Source: Dyadobacter sp. 3J3 (GTDB lineage: Bacteria > Bacteroidota > Bacteroidia > Cytophagales > Spirosomataceae). Taken from it: DNA of 64,000 bases. Of the stretch, positions 18,441-26,774 are shown piece by piece (the first letter of the stretch is position 1; every line of letters begins with the position of its first letter). The stretch spans positions 1-64,000 of the forward strand of contig NZ_VTOL01000002.1 in the NCBI RefSeq assembly GCF_009801115.1. Direction: 5' to 3'. Below the pieces are notes generated by a model. That model made no database searches. It saw only the letters and a list, made by a program, of their open reading frames with translations, and had not been told where the DNA came from. The translations under genes were made by a program, and so were the position numbers.

Positions 18441-20261
18441 TCAGCTCGTAACGCCGAAAAGGACTTTGAGTAGATCGTAAACCGCCGAAGCAGTTAGCGA
18501 TTCGGCCAGCGGGATGCCATACTTGCTTCCCAGGTTTACGACTTTCGATTTTAAGTTTTCGATCAAACTAATTTCTCCCTGGGCCGTCTGGGATTCAACA
18601 ACCTCAACGTTGAGGTCAGTAACTTCCCGCGGCGTAAGTTTGGCTATTAGTTCTTTAAACTTCTGTAAATCTGTTTCTGTTATGCCCGAAACCGAAGCAA
18701 AAAAATCGATTTTGTCGATTCTGTCCGCGATATTGATTTGGGAGCCACTATGTGCGATTAAATTTTCGATCTTCATATTATTAGTAAATTTCTGAATCGT
18801 AATATTGATCTGGTTAACAGCCTTGTTTGTATCCGACGTCGGTATCAGGCCGACAAGTTCTCTGGTCATTTGTGATGACCAGATTTGATGTTGCTCCTTA
18901 AGTGCTATGTTAAGCGTAACGCCTACGCGTGCTGCGAAACTGTCGATCCTTTGTGCTATGCTTTCTGTATCATCTTCATCAGCAAAATCGAATGTCCAGA
19001 ATTTATCCGCGGCAAATTTTAGCTTTTGTTCCAGCTCCTGGTTCGTCATGTCTTCGTCAGTGAAGTAGAAGATACTCAATGACCCCAGGGTCTTGTCGAT
19101 GAACTCAACGCCCAGGTTGATCCCGTTTGTCGAAGTAAAGTAACTGGAAAACGAATGCGTAAGCTCGCTGATCAGACTCCGGTTTACGTCCGTGGATTTG
19201 ATTGATACCGGACGCGTCTGTGCCCTGTATTTAATGCAGCCGGGGCCGATTGTTACTTTGTTTTTCCTTGAAAGCTCGATCAGCTCTCGACGATCCTGCT
19301 CGGCAATATTGCTCAAATTCGCGTTCTCAAAAATGAGATGCCCTGTAAGCTCCTCCTCCTGATTGAGGATGAGAAAGTGTACACTGTCCTCGAATAGCTT
19401 TCTTTGGGATTCCGAAGACGTGAAGTAAACGTTATCGCTATAAATATTACCAGTCAGCTCAAGTGGTCCTTGAAAATGAGCATTGTGGAACTTTAAAGTT
19501 TTGTCAAATTCACAGTTTTCGATGGCGATATCCTGTTCAAAAACCGAGGCGGAGAAGTCGACCTGGCCATGGAAGTTTACGTAAGACAGCAAAAATGAAT
19601 GGCATTCGAACCTGGCTTGTGGAAGGAAGACATTTGTCGTAAACTCGGTGCTGGTGATCTGGAAACTTTCCTGTACAGTCGCCCCGGAGAACTCCGTGTA
19701 ACCCTGGATGTCGCATTTACTGATCAGAATCCCGGCCGAAAACCTGCATTCTGTAAATCCAAGTTGAAATATCTGACAATTTGAAATTTGCAGGTGCGAT
19801 TCAAAACGGCAGTCATTAAATACCAGAACAGTTTTTTTTATCCTGCATTCCTGGAAGCTTACCGGCATCACGAACGTGGATCCATTTAAGTACAGCTGAA
19901 TGTGGTTTTTTAGCCTCAGCTTCTTAAAGCTGAGTTTCGCTTCTCCCCCTTTTTGTTTAGCGAGCTGATTTTCGATAAAGACGAACCCCATCAGATTGAA
20001 ATCCCTGAAAGTTGTTTGAAGGGGGATCTTATCCTGATCAACAAGGGTAATAACTTTAAAAAGGCGTTCAAGCCAGTAGCCAAAATTGTTTTCCCGCTTC
20101 CAGTCCAGTTTACTGCTGTGAAAAATGCATAGCCCGTCTCCATCGATAGGGATGACCAGATCACTTGGGGTAACGGCATTCTGGTCGGATAGCAGCCCGA
20201 CGTAGGCAGTGGCTTGGCAAGAGATAATTTTATCTGCTTCGAGGGTTTGAAATCGACACAT
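18441..20261 (-). CDS. Pentapeptide-repeat-like protein with a helical C-terminal half
   Basis: 606 aa. From about residue 110 to 275 it has irregular pentapeptide-like coils with Cys and Phe at regular spacing (FQECRIKKTVLVFNDCRF, ISNCQIFQLGFTECRF, ISKCDIQGYTEFSGA, AIENCEFDKTLKFHNAHFQG), which should fold as a right-handed beta helix. The rest is helical; the end, KYGIPLAESLTASAVYDLL, resembles short modules at the C-termini of conflict proteins. It is divergently placed from the phosphorylase-NTPase gene at 20794. A role with that gene is inferred from position only. Confidence 0.55.
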   Translation of the reverse strand: MCRFQTLEADKIISCQATAYVGLLSDQNAVTPSDLVIPIDGDGLCIFHSSKLDWKRENNFGYWLERLFKVITLVDQDKIPLQTTFRDFNLMGFVFIENQLAKQKGGEAKLSFKKLRLKNHIQLYLNGSTFVMPVSFQECRIKKTVLVFNDCRFESHLQISNCQIFQLGFTECRFSAGILISKCDIQGYTEFSGATVQESFQITSTEFTTNVFLPQARFECHSFLLSYVNFHGQVDFSASVFEQDIAIENCEFDKTLKFHNAHFQGPLELTGNIYSDNVYFTSSESQRKLFEDSVHFLILNQEEELTGHLIFENANLSNIAEQDRRELIELSRKNKVTIGPGCIKYRAQTRPVSIKSTDVNRSLISELTHSFSSYFTSTNGINLGVEFIDKTLGSLSIFYFTDEDMTNQELEQKLKFAADKFWTFDFADEDDTESIAQRIDSFAARVGVTLNIALKEQHQIWSSQMTRELVGLIPTSDTNKAVNQINITIQKFTNNMKIENLIAHSGSQINIADRIDKIDFFASVSGITETDLQKFKELIAKLTPREVTDLNVEVVESQTAQGEISLIENLKSKVVNLGSKYGIPLAESLTASAVYDLLKVLFGVTS

Positions 20262-20323
20262 AGTTTAACAGAAAGAACAGCCTTTGATGGCAACTTGATA
20301 GAGATTGGCGTAACGAGCATTTA

Positions 20324-20461
20324 TTACTCGAAGATATCTAAAATGCCTTTAGGCGCCGCCAAATCGAGCCAGGATAGTGACAGTCGGTTCATAGTGATGA
20401 CCACTCGCCAGTTATCGGGATCGCCGGAAATCCATCGAACTAAAAAATCTGGAATCAACAT
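20324..20461 (-). CDS. Possible 45-aa small protein upstream of the pentapeptide-like gene
   Basis: ATG at 20461, stop at 20324. The peptide MLIPDFLVRWISGDPDNWRV...LAAPKGILDIFE has natural-looking composition. It ends 62 bp before the start of the 606-aa gene, so it may be the first cistron or the tail of a decayed gene. No family recognised. Confidence 0.3.
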   Translation of the reverse strand: MLIPDFLVRWISGDPDNWRVVITMNRLSLSWLDLAAPKGILDIFE

Positions 20462-20793
20462 TCGCCCTTAGCCGGACTATCATAGCTGCCAATGAGTATA
20501 TACCGGGGACTGACAGTAACGAATGCTTAGGCTTCGGATGCTGCTTTCTATAAAAACTGAGCGAGAGAGATTTCGGCTTGCCAAGATGTCACCTAGCTCG
20601 GATATAAAAGCTGTGTTTGATTTGTGTTTCTACCATATAAGTAATTTATTATAAATGTGTTTGTCGTGATAGGGAAGGTGCGACTCCGGTGGCAAATACG
20701 ACCTTGGCATTTTGAGAATTTTTCACCAGACCCAAATTTGCCTATCTTTAAGTTTCCGTTTAGTCCTCCCAGAACGCTTGCGCTTTAGAATAT
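20462..20793. promoter_or_regulatory. Divergent intergenic region
   Basis: Lies between the minus-strand pentapeptide-like genes and the plus-strand phosphorylase-NTPase gene. TATCTTTA at about 20743 is close to the TAnnTTTG -7 box and sits about 45 bp before the ATG at 20794. No other gene is seen. Confidence 0.3.
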
Positions 20794-21654
20794 ATGGAAC
20801 CGATTGACCTTGAATCTTCGATAGTGGTGATCTTAACTGCGCTTGAAGAAGAATATAATGCTGTAAGAGAGCAGCTTGAAGATATTGAAGAAATTGAAGA
20901 GAATAGCTCAATTTATGAGCAGGGTATTTTTAAAGTGAATGGAGAGCCAATAGCAAAGGTGATCATCCGGGAATGTGGTCAGAGAAATGATACTGCTGCC
21001 ATGGAAGCTGAAAGGGCGATAAACAAATTTTCGCCAATCATGATTTTTTTCGTCGGTATTGCAGGTTCAAGGAAACCTGGGGATTTCGCGGTAGGCGATG
21101 TGATAGTTGGAGAAAAGATTTATCTCTATGAAGGAGGGAAAGAGCTCCGAGATTCATTTAGGGCAAGACCTGAGGCGCAAGGATCTTCATATAAAGTGGT
21201 TGAGCTGGCAAAGTCGATCCGTAGAAATCATGAGTGGAAGAACCTATTTAAAGGTGGGGAAAATATTGAGAATGTGAAAGCGGATAAGGGTATTATTGCC
21301 TCCGGTGGGAAAGTAATTGAGCATGTTGATTCTCACCAGGGAACCATTTTGACTATGCACTACGGCGATGCACATGCTGTTGAGATGGAGGGATTCGGAT
21401 TTGCAAGTGCGATGTTCAGACGAGAGGGACGGGAGATTTATGGTGTTGTTAGGGGAATATCAGATGTTTTAGAGGAGAGTCCTTCCGATGTAGAAGAACA
21501 AGTCGCCTCTGATTCAGACTTGGCAACGCAGAATCGACGCCCAGTAACAACAAAAATATTCGCCTCGCGGACGGCTGCCGCATTTACTTTTCAGCTGGTC
21601 TACAAGATTGTTCTCGCTCAAAAAAAAAGTCTGAACGTGCCCAGTCATCTCTAA
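20794..21654 (+). CDS. Nucleoside phosphorylase/nucleosidase-like domain, first part of a probable PNP-STAND fusion
   Basis: 286 aa in its own frame. The PNP/MTA-SAH-nucleosidase core is clear: VVILTALEEEYNAV at the start, IIRECGQRNDTAA, FFVGIAGS (phosphate/ribose loop), GDVIVGEKI, then the catalytic-site signatures VEMEGFGFA and RGISDV. Such domains cleave nucleosides or nucleotides, and in bacterial and fungal immune receptors they serve as the effector attached to a STAND NTPase. After residue 275 the frame runs through nine A and stops 11 codons later, while the -1 frame continues into the NTPase. The tail residues KKSLNVPSHL are probably used only when no shift occurs. Confidence 0.85.
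   Translation: MEPIDLESSIVVILTALEEEYNAVREQLEDIEEIEENSSIYEQGIFKVNGEPIAKVIIRECGQRNDTAAMEAERAINKFSPIMIFFVGIAGSRKPGDFAVGDVIVGEKIYLYEGGKELRDSFRARPEAQGSSYKVVELAKSIRRNHEWKNLFKGGENIENVKADKGIIASGGKVIEHVDSHQGTILTMHYGDAHAVEMEGFGFASAMFRREGREIYGVVRGISDVLEESPSDVEEQVASDSDLATQNRRPVTTKIFASRTAAAFTFQLVYKIVLAQKKSLNVPSHL
21620..21628 (+). other. A9 slippery run joining the phosphorylase and NTPase frames
   Basis: The sequence GCT CAA AAA AAA AGT contains nine A. A -1 shift here yields Q-K-K-K-S-E-R and then 61 further codons before the GTG at 21813, all open. In this frame there is no ATG, GTG or TTG from its preceding stop (about 21510) to 21813. Ribosomal or transcriptional slippage, or a homopolymer length error, would give one 1427-aa protein. 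Confidence 0.7.
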
Positions 21655-24600
21655 GTGGGCAGCAATTTTCGATTTCTGGAACTGGCAATGCGGGTCAAGG
21701 ATTCTCAACTGGGCAGCACGGTAGCGATGATCAGATCAGATCTCAGATCGACCAGATACGAAATAAATTTGTAGCGCCATTTTTTATTCAACAGCAATAC
21801 GACCTGCGCGGCGTGATTCCTTATCACGTCAATGGTCCGAGAAATATTGCGCGAAAAATTGAAGAAAGCCTTCAAAACTCACTGATTGAAAATAAATGGG
21901 TCAATCTTGTAGGCATCGTTGGCAGCGGTAAAACAATGCTTGCTACTAGCATCCTGCAAAAATTTGAAAACCAGTATTGGATCGATTTGAAACAGTTCCC
22001 CGTCGAGCTGGTGCCCGGGATTTTGCTTCACGAATTATGCGTCCACTTTTCCCTGGAATATTCAAAGTCATCAAACTTCTTGCAGTTGGCAGAAGCAGTT
22101 AACGAAAATAGTTTAATTGTTCTAGACGATTTTCCCAGGATCGATTCAAGCAGGAATACCCAACTTTTTCTTACAGATCTTCGGCAGTTTTTAGTGAAAT
22201 CCGGCGCGAAGCTCCTAACAACTAGCAATTACGAAGTGCTGCCTAGGCTTGGGTTTTTACCAGAAACCGATGGTATCGTTGAATCTAGACTAGAACTTTT
22301 TGAAGAAAGCGAAATTCAGGACGTCGCAACTGGTTTTGGCTGTGAGGCCGCCCACCTGGGAGTTTTTACAAGTATTATCTCCTCTTCGAGCGGCGGGCAG
22401 CCGACATTGGTTAACGCACTTTGCAAGTTCTTCCAAAGCCATGACTGGGTTTTGACAAATCTAGATATTGAAGCGCTGACCTCTGTTGGGTATGATCCAT
22501 ATCTTGAAGAGCAAACTGTTGAAAAAGTATTGGCCGACGTAACAGATGCAGCAACTCGGAATATGCTATACCGCTTGCGACTCATCATCGGCTTATTTTC
22601 CAACCCTCAAATTGATATTGTTTGTGAAGCAGCCCCAACGATCGAACTCCCATACGAAAAAATGGGGATGCTCACCGGTAAATGGATCTCTCGACATAGA
22701 GATATCTACGCGCTTTCTCCTTTAGTGTCCAAGCTGGGGGGAGACAATGTCGCGCCTTCGCTAAGATCGACTATTAACGAGAAGCTTGGGCGTCAGATTA
22801 TTAGAAATAGCGCGATAAGTCTTGTAGATGCGGATAAGGCACTTAGGTACTTCGAGAGATCAAAAAGAGTCGATCTAGCCGGTTTTGTGCTTTCTCTAGC
22901 TCTTGAATATCTGAACGAGCATTCCGACGCCTTTCCTGATATACCCTTCATTTTGTTCTGGACAAAAGGTTCAATTCCGTCGGGGGTAGACCTTCATTTA
23001 CAGGCAGTAATCCGTACGATACAAATCTCGTTGGTCAAACGACGAAGCGATTGGTTGACAGAGTTTTACCTGGATTTTTTGATTGCTGACCTTGAAAAAA
23101 TTGTTGAACGAGCTGTCAAAGGCGCGGTTGATGTTTCGTATCCAACTTTGTTTTTAGCACTTCATTTTTCAGGATCTGATGATTTTTCCAGAAGCAATCA
23201 CTATCTGGTGCAGTCACTTCGGTACGTCCACAATATTGATGATCCTAAATTCGATAGAATTTTAGCCTCGAGCAAATTTTCGGTAGAAAGTTTGCTTTGG
23301 AGAAATCTAACATCAGTGAGCTCTATTGAAGAGTTTCGTTTGTGGTTAGTGGGGTTCAATGAATTGACCGGCGAGCAGAGGTCGAAATCCCAGTCAGGGG
23401 ATATGCATATTGCTTGTTGCCATATGTTCTTTAAGACGCAGTACGAGCGAGAGGGTGCATCAAAGAATCCCAACTGGCCTTTGTTGCTCGCCTTCCTTGA
23501 AGAGATACTCAGCGCTTCGAAGGATCAAGGATTACCAATCTTGATAGCTTATGGAATCAAAACGAAGATTTTGGTTCTGGTAAAGCATCTAGACGATGCG
23601 CTGGCTGCATCAGCATCTGCCAACGCATATCTGCAAAATACCGACCTGGCAGATTTGGATCGTTTTATTGTATGCAATGAAATAGGGCAGCAATTGTTTT
23701 ATAAAGGGGAAACAGATGCGGCGAAGGATTATCTTCTGACAGCCGTAGAGATTCAAGTGCCAGAGTACTTCACCGAGCAATCGGAAATCTATCTCATTCT
23801 CAGCCAGCTCTATGAACGCATTGGGAAGTCTCTAGCGCATACCTATGCAGAAAAGGCGTTTGAGTTTCAGGTTGATAATAGCTACGTCGATGAGATTTTT
23901 TCATATAAGATAATCGGGGAGTACGCTGTTTCAGTCTGGGAAAAGGATCAAAGTACCAGTACTTTTTATATCATGGAGCAGGGAATGAAACGAATTCTCT
24001 CTTCCTATCAGGGAACAGGCGAGTTCAAAGCAATGGTCGTCCGATATTCCCACGTGATAAATTACTATTATCATAAGTTTATCAAAAAGCCGCTTCCACC
24101 TGCCGAAGGGGGGGAATATACTGTTCCCTTTCGGGGTATTTTCCTCAGAAGCAACACACAGTTGTTGGCGGGGGATTTTTATTTTGAGCAGCGTAGGTTC
24201 ATGGCCGCTTATCTGATGGTGCAGATATTTGAGGCACTCGAAGATCAGAAGTCGGCATCAAATTGGTTTGAAGAGTGCCGTCGTCTCAATCAGGATGACC
24301 ATGATAACAAATTTGCCATCCTGATGCTGGGAATGCACGCTAATCTGATCGTGGAAGAAAAATATGAGGAGGCGGCCTATTTCGTTTTGCAACTACTTGA
24401 GCAAATCAATCAGTTAAGTTCAAAATTTCAGACCCAAAGCGCTGGCGGTCAAGACGAATTTACCAGGAAAATGTCCATACTGGGCTCAGTAGTTCCCAGT
24501 GACACTGACCTCGTTCTTAACTATTTCGTAACATTACCTATCATCCTGAAATTGCTTGGAGACTACACTACTAGCGGTGATTTGGATCAAATGCTCAGCG

Positions 24601-25076
24601 GCATTGAGCGTTATAGAAAAATCAGTCCATGCTTCGTCCACGAATCAGCATTTATAGATCTTGCCGAGATGTTTAAGGTTTTCTCAGACCCGAGAAGCAC
24701 TTATACTGACTTGATGAATCTTGCAGGAGAAAGATCTGATTCATTCCGAACGATCGTAGTTTATTGGTTTGCTTCTCTGAAAGGAAATGCTGTGGAGGCA
24801 TACAGAACTCAAATAGCCACTATTCGTACCTATTTAAGTGTCGTTTCTCAAAGTCCCTCTGATGCATTGACTGTCCTGCTAATTAGGCCGTTCTTTGTCG
24901 AGTTTTGGGAACAGAAATTCCACCGTCACCAAAATGAGTTTGCTTACCAGAAACACCTTATCAGTACTGGGTGGCCGGAAATTGCTACTACAAAAGGTGT
25001 TGCCGGTTTAAGGAAACTATTTCAAGTCATGGCACATCATTTAGACCAGGAGTTTGACGAAAGCCAATTTGAATAA
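21627..25076 (+). CDS. STAND (NB-ARC/NACHT-like) NTPase with helical repeats, second part of a probable PNP-STAND fusion
   Basis: Read from the slippage point at 21627; a stand-alone start would be GTG at 21813 (1087 aa), which has no visible ribosome binding site. Numbering from that GTG: Walker A GIVGSGKT at 34-41, Walker B LIVLDDF at 101-107, and sensor-like LLTTSN at 134-139, then a winged-helix region to about 330. The remaining 700 residues are helical repeats of TPR type (for example FIVCNEIGQQLFYKGETDAA and AEKAFEF). This is the layout of NLR-like immune proteins: repeats sense a trigger, the NTPase oligomerises, and the linked effector is switched on. Linker between the domains is Gly/Ser/Gln-rich (SISGTGNAGQGFSTGQHGS). 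Confidence 0.85.
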   Translation, partial: KSERAQSSLSGQQFSISGTGNAGQGFSTGQHGSDDQIRSQIDQIRNKFVAPFFIQQQYDLRGVIPYHVNGPRNIARKIEESLQNSLIENKWVNLVGIVGSGKTMLATSILQKFENQYWIDLKQFPVELVPGILLHELCVHFSLEYSKSSNFLQLAEAVNENSLIVLDDFPRIDSSRNTQLFLTDLRQFLVKSGAKLLTTSNYEVLPRLGFLPETDGIVESRLELFEESEIQDVATGFGCEAAHLGVFTSIISSSSGGQPTLVNALCKFFQSHDWVLTNLDIEALTSVGYDPYLEEQTVEKVLADVTDAATRNMLYRLRLIIGLFSNPQIDIVCEAAPTIELPYEKMGMLTGKWISRHRDIYALSPLVSKLGGDNVAPSLRSTINEKLGRQIIRNSAISLVDADKALRYFERSKRVDLAGFVLSLALEYLNEHSDAFPDIPFILFWTKGSIPSGVDLHLQAVIRTIQISLVKRRSDWLTEFYLDFLIADLEKIVERAVKGAVDVSYPTLFLALHFSGSDDFSRSNHYLVQSLRYVHNIDDPKFDRILASSKFSVESLLWRNLTSVSSIEEFRLWLVGFNELTGEQRSKSQSGDMHIACCHMFFKTQYEREGASKNPNWPLLLAFLEEILSASKDQGLPILIAYGIKTKILVLVKHLDDALAASASANAYLQNTDLADLDRFIVCNEIGQQLFYKGETDAAKDYLLTAVEIQVPEYFTEQSEIYLILSQLYERIGKSLAHTYAEKAFEFQVDNSYVDEIFSYKIIGEYAVSVWEKDQSTSTFYIMEQGMKRILSSYQGTGEFKAMVVRYSHVINYYYHKFIKKPLPPAEGGEYTVPFRGIFLRSNTQLLAGDFYFEQRRFMAAYLMVQIFEALEDQKSASNWFEECRRLNQDDHDNKFAILMLGMHANLIVEEKYEEAAYFVLQLLEQINQLSSKFQTQSAGGQDEFTRKMSILGSVVPSDTDLVLNYFVTLPIILKLLGDYTTSGDLDQMLSGIERYRKISPCFVHESAFIDLAEMFKVFSDPRSTYTDLMNLAGERSDSFRTIVVYWFASLKGNAVEAYRTQIATIRTYLSVVSQSPSDALTVLLIRPFFVEFWEQKFHRHQNEFAYQKHLISTGWPEIATTKGVAGLRKLFQVMAHHLDQEFDESQFE

Positions 25077-25227
25077 AGCGGGCCACCTCAAAACTTCGGT
25101 ATTATTTCTTACTGCTCGCATTCTTTGTTAACAGCAATTGATAACAACTGGGTGTATTCTTGTAGTATGACGATGCTACTGCTATATATCCCGAATCGGA
25201 TAAGTCTTTAATCAGCCGTACGAAAAA

Positions 25228-25258
25228 AGCCCCTCAACTTTCGTTGAAGGGCTTTTGT
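25228..25258. terminator. Hairpin terminator
   Basis: AAGCCCCTCAAC / GTTGAAGGGCTTTT with A-run before and T-run after; works in either direction. It follows the NTPase gene by 150 bp and is directly joined to a tRNA-like piece. Confidence 0.75.
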
Positions 25259-25281
25259 ACCGAGAACCGGAGTTGAACACC
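25258..25281 (-). other. Orphan tRNA 3'-end-like sequence
   Basis: The minus strand reads TTCAACTCCGGTTCTCGGTA, the pattern of a T-loop plus acceptor 3' half, directly followed by a terminator, as in the intact tRNA-Lys at 28319. No anticodon arm or 5' half exists upstream, so it looks like a 3' end left by an integration event. Confidence 0.35.
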
Positions 25282-25289
25282 TAATCAAT

Positions 25290-25520
25290 CCTTAGATTTA
25301 TTGCCTGAATTAGCTTCAAAAGCTTGGTCAGGTGTCCGATTTCACTCCCGCCATCTCCACGCAAGCTGATTATTGTTTTATCCAAATTAGTATTAACCCG
25401 AAGTTATTTTATCTCTCGAAAAAGCTTTAGAAGTGGCGTCAATTGTTCGATTTGGCTCTCACTAGCTGCACCTAAGGAAAATATGATCGTTCCTTTTTTT
25501 ATTGTAAATAATGAGTGTGT
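25290..25520 (-). pseudogene. Decayed coding remnant with an internal stop
   Basis: Minus strand gives GTIIFSLGAASESQIEQL then TPLLKLFREIK, a TAA, and LRVNTNLDKTIISLRGDGG followed by LTKLLKLIQAINLRID and a stop. The halves SQIEQLTPLLKLFREI and SEIGHLTKLLKLIQAI repeat each other. Origin unknown. Confidence 0.35.
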
Positions 25521-25616
25521 TAGCCTGGTATTTCAAAGTGCCTGTCGTGGAAAAAGTTGTGTTTGGGTATGTTGCTCACCAACCACATCGAGTAATAAAT
25601 AGTGCGAGCGATAGGG

Positions 25617-25663
25617 ATTACATTCCGGATAATATTTACTAAAAATATTATCCGGAATGTAAT
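25617..25663. repeat. Perfect inverted repeat, 21-bp arms
   Basis: ATTACATTCCGGATAATATTT, five bases, then the exact complement. No T-run follows, so it is not an ordinary terminator. It could be a regulator or recombinase site, or a miniature element. Confidence 0.7.
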
Positions 25664-26139
25664 TAGCCATAATTTTCTGTAATTGCCGATATTTGTAAAT
25701 AGTAGCCGATTTTAGAATGTTATATGTCCCTTATTTGTCCCTTAAAATTTATAACTAATTGAAAATTAGTTAGTTTGAAGTTTTGTATCGGATTAAATAT
25801 GAAGGATTATCAACAAGACAATCCCGTTTTCTGTATTGCAACTAATGTTTTCATAAAGTACCACAGGCTATGCTTAATCATACCAAAGGAAAACACACTG
25901 GTATCGCTTCTTTTTTTTAATTCCCAATATAAGTTTCTGCTCCGTCAGGAATGAGCTTCACCGTTTTAAACAATAAATATGTGAATTTAAATGGAGTCCA
26001 GTATTTTTGAAATTCTGTAATTGGAGTTGTGCAAGTCAGATAGCTGCCCTAAAATCTGAAATTGATAAGCTTCTGAATATACCGGTGAATACATTCTTGA
26101 AAGTAGTTTGAAATTATTCAGTAACCTAAATGTAAGACA
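25664..26139. other. Gene-free stretch before the HTH gene
   Basis: AT-rich with no credible ORF. The region carries the promoter of the 26140 gene, but no box is clear enough to mark. Confidence 0.4.
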
Positions 26140-26460
26140 ATGGCAACAGAGAGAAAGCACAGAGAGAGGGGAGATGTCATTTTCGCAAATCAGCTTGTAA
26201 CTATGGGCGACCTTGAGAATTTCAAGTCTGATCTACTGGACGAGATTCGAACGATTGTAAAAGTAGATCATGGACGCCCAACTAAAAAATGGCTTAAATC
26301 CAGCGAAGTCAGGAAGTTGCTGGATATTTCCCCTGGTAAACTTCATTGGCTCAGATCCAATAGACAACTTGAATTTATTAGGATAGGTGGGGTAATTTAT
26401 TACGATAGGGAAGATATTACAAAGATGTTTGAAAAAAGTAAAGTTCGGGTATCATCTTAA
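26140..26460 (+). CDS. Helix-turn-helix (excisionase/MerR-like) DNA-binding protein
   Basis: 106 aa. The C-terminal half is an HTH_17 type winged helix: KWLKSSEVRKLLDISPGKLHWLRSNRQL followed by a wing with IRIGGVIYYDREDI. Proteins of this kind accompany Bacteroidota integrative elements and control excision or gene expression. It is convergent with the integrase gene 300 bp away, which fits an excisionase or island regulator role. Confidence 0.75.
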   Translation: MATERKHRERGDVIFANQLVTMGDLENFKSDLLDEIRTIVKVDHGRPTKKWLKSSEVRKLLDISPGKLHWLRSNRQLEFIRIGGVIYYDREDITKMFEKSKVRVSS

Positions 26461-26466
26461 TTGGGT

Positions 26467-26691
26467 ATGATAAATTTGAAAAGGACATCAGGATATGGCA
26501 CTATGGTTCCACCTTCATGGAGCCATGTTAAAATTTATTTTTTTCAGAGTGGAAAAACTGAGACTATGGCTAAAGGATTTTTTTGCTATTATTCCAATAA
26601 AAGTTGGTTGAATCCAAAGGGTGAATTAATCACAGATTGGAAAATGTGTGCCTGGCAATGGATCTGGAATAAAACTGAGAGGAGTAGTTAA
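26467..26691 (+). CDS. Small hypothetical protein
   Basis: 74 aa from ATG at 26467 (a TTG at 26461 directly follows the stop of the HTH gene). Rich in Trp and aromatic residues (SWSHVKIYFFQSGK, MCAWQWIWNKT). Probably co-transcribed with the HTH gene and ended by the hairpin at 26717. Function unknown. Confidence 0.45.
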   Translation: MINLKRTSGYGTMVPPSWSHVKIYFFQSGKTETMAKGFFCYYSNKSWLNPKGELITDWKMCAWQWIWNKTERSS

Positions 26692-26716
26692 GGGCAAAAA
26701 TGAAACACCTTTCCTG

Positions 26717-26757
26717 AAAAAACGCCACTAAGTATGATTTTACTTAGTGGCGTTTTT
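26717..26757. terminator. Bidirectional terminator between convergent genes
   Basis: AAAAACGCCACTAAGTA and its complement around a six-base loop, with flanking A and T runs. It serves the HTH pair (plus) and the integrase gene (minus). Confidence 0.85.
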
Positions 26758-26774
26758 GTATTTTTTAATATGAG

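Noticed and set aside
21813..25076. NTPase as an independent gene starting at GTG 21813
   Set aside because: No ribosome site, and the frame is open for 62 codons upstream to the A9 run without any start codon; fusion is more likely.
25324..25602. 92-codon plus-strand ORF
   Set aside because: It is the antisense of a better minus-strand remnant and has unnatural composition.
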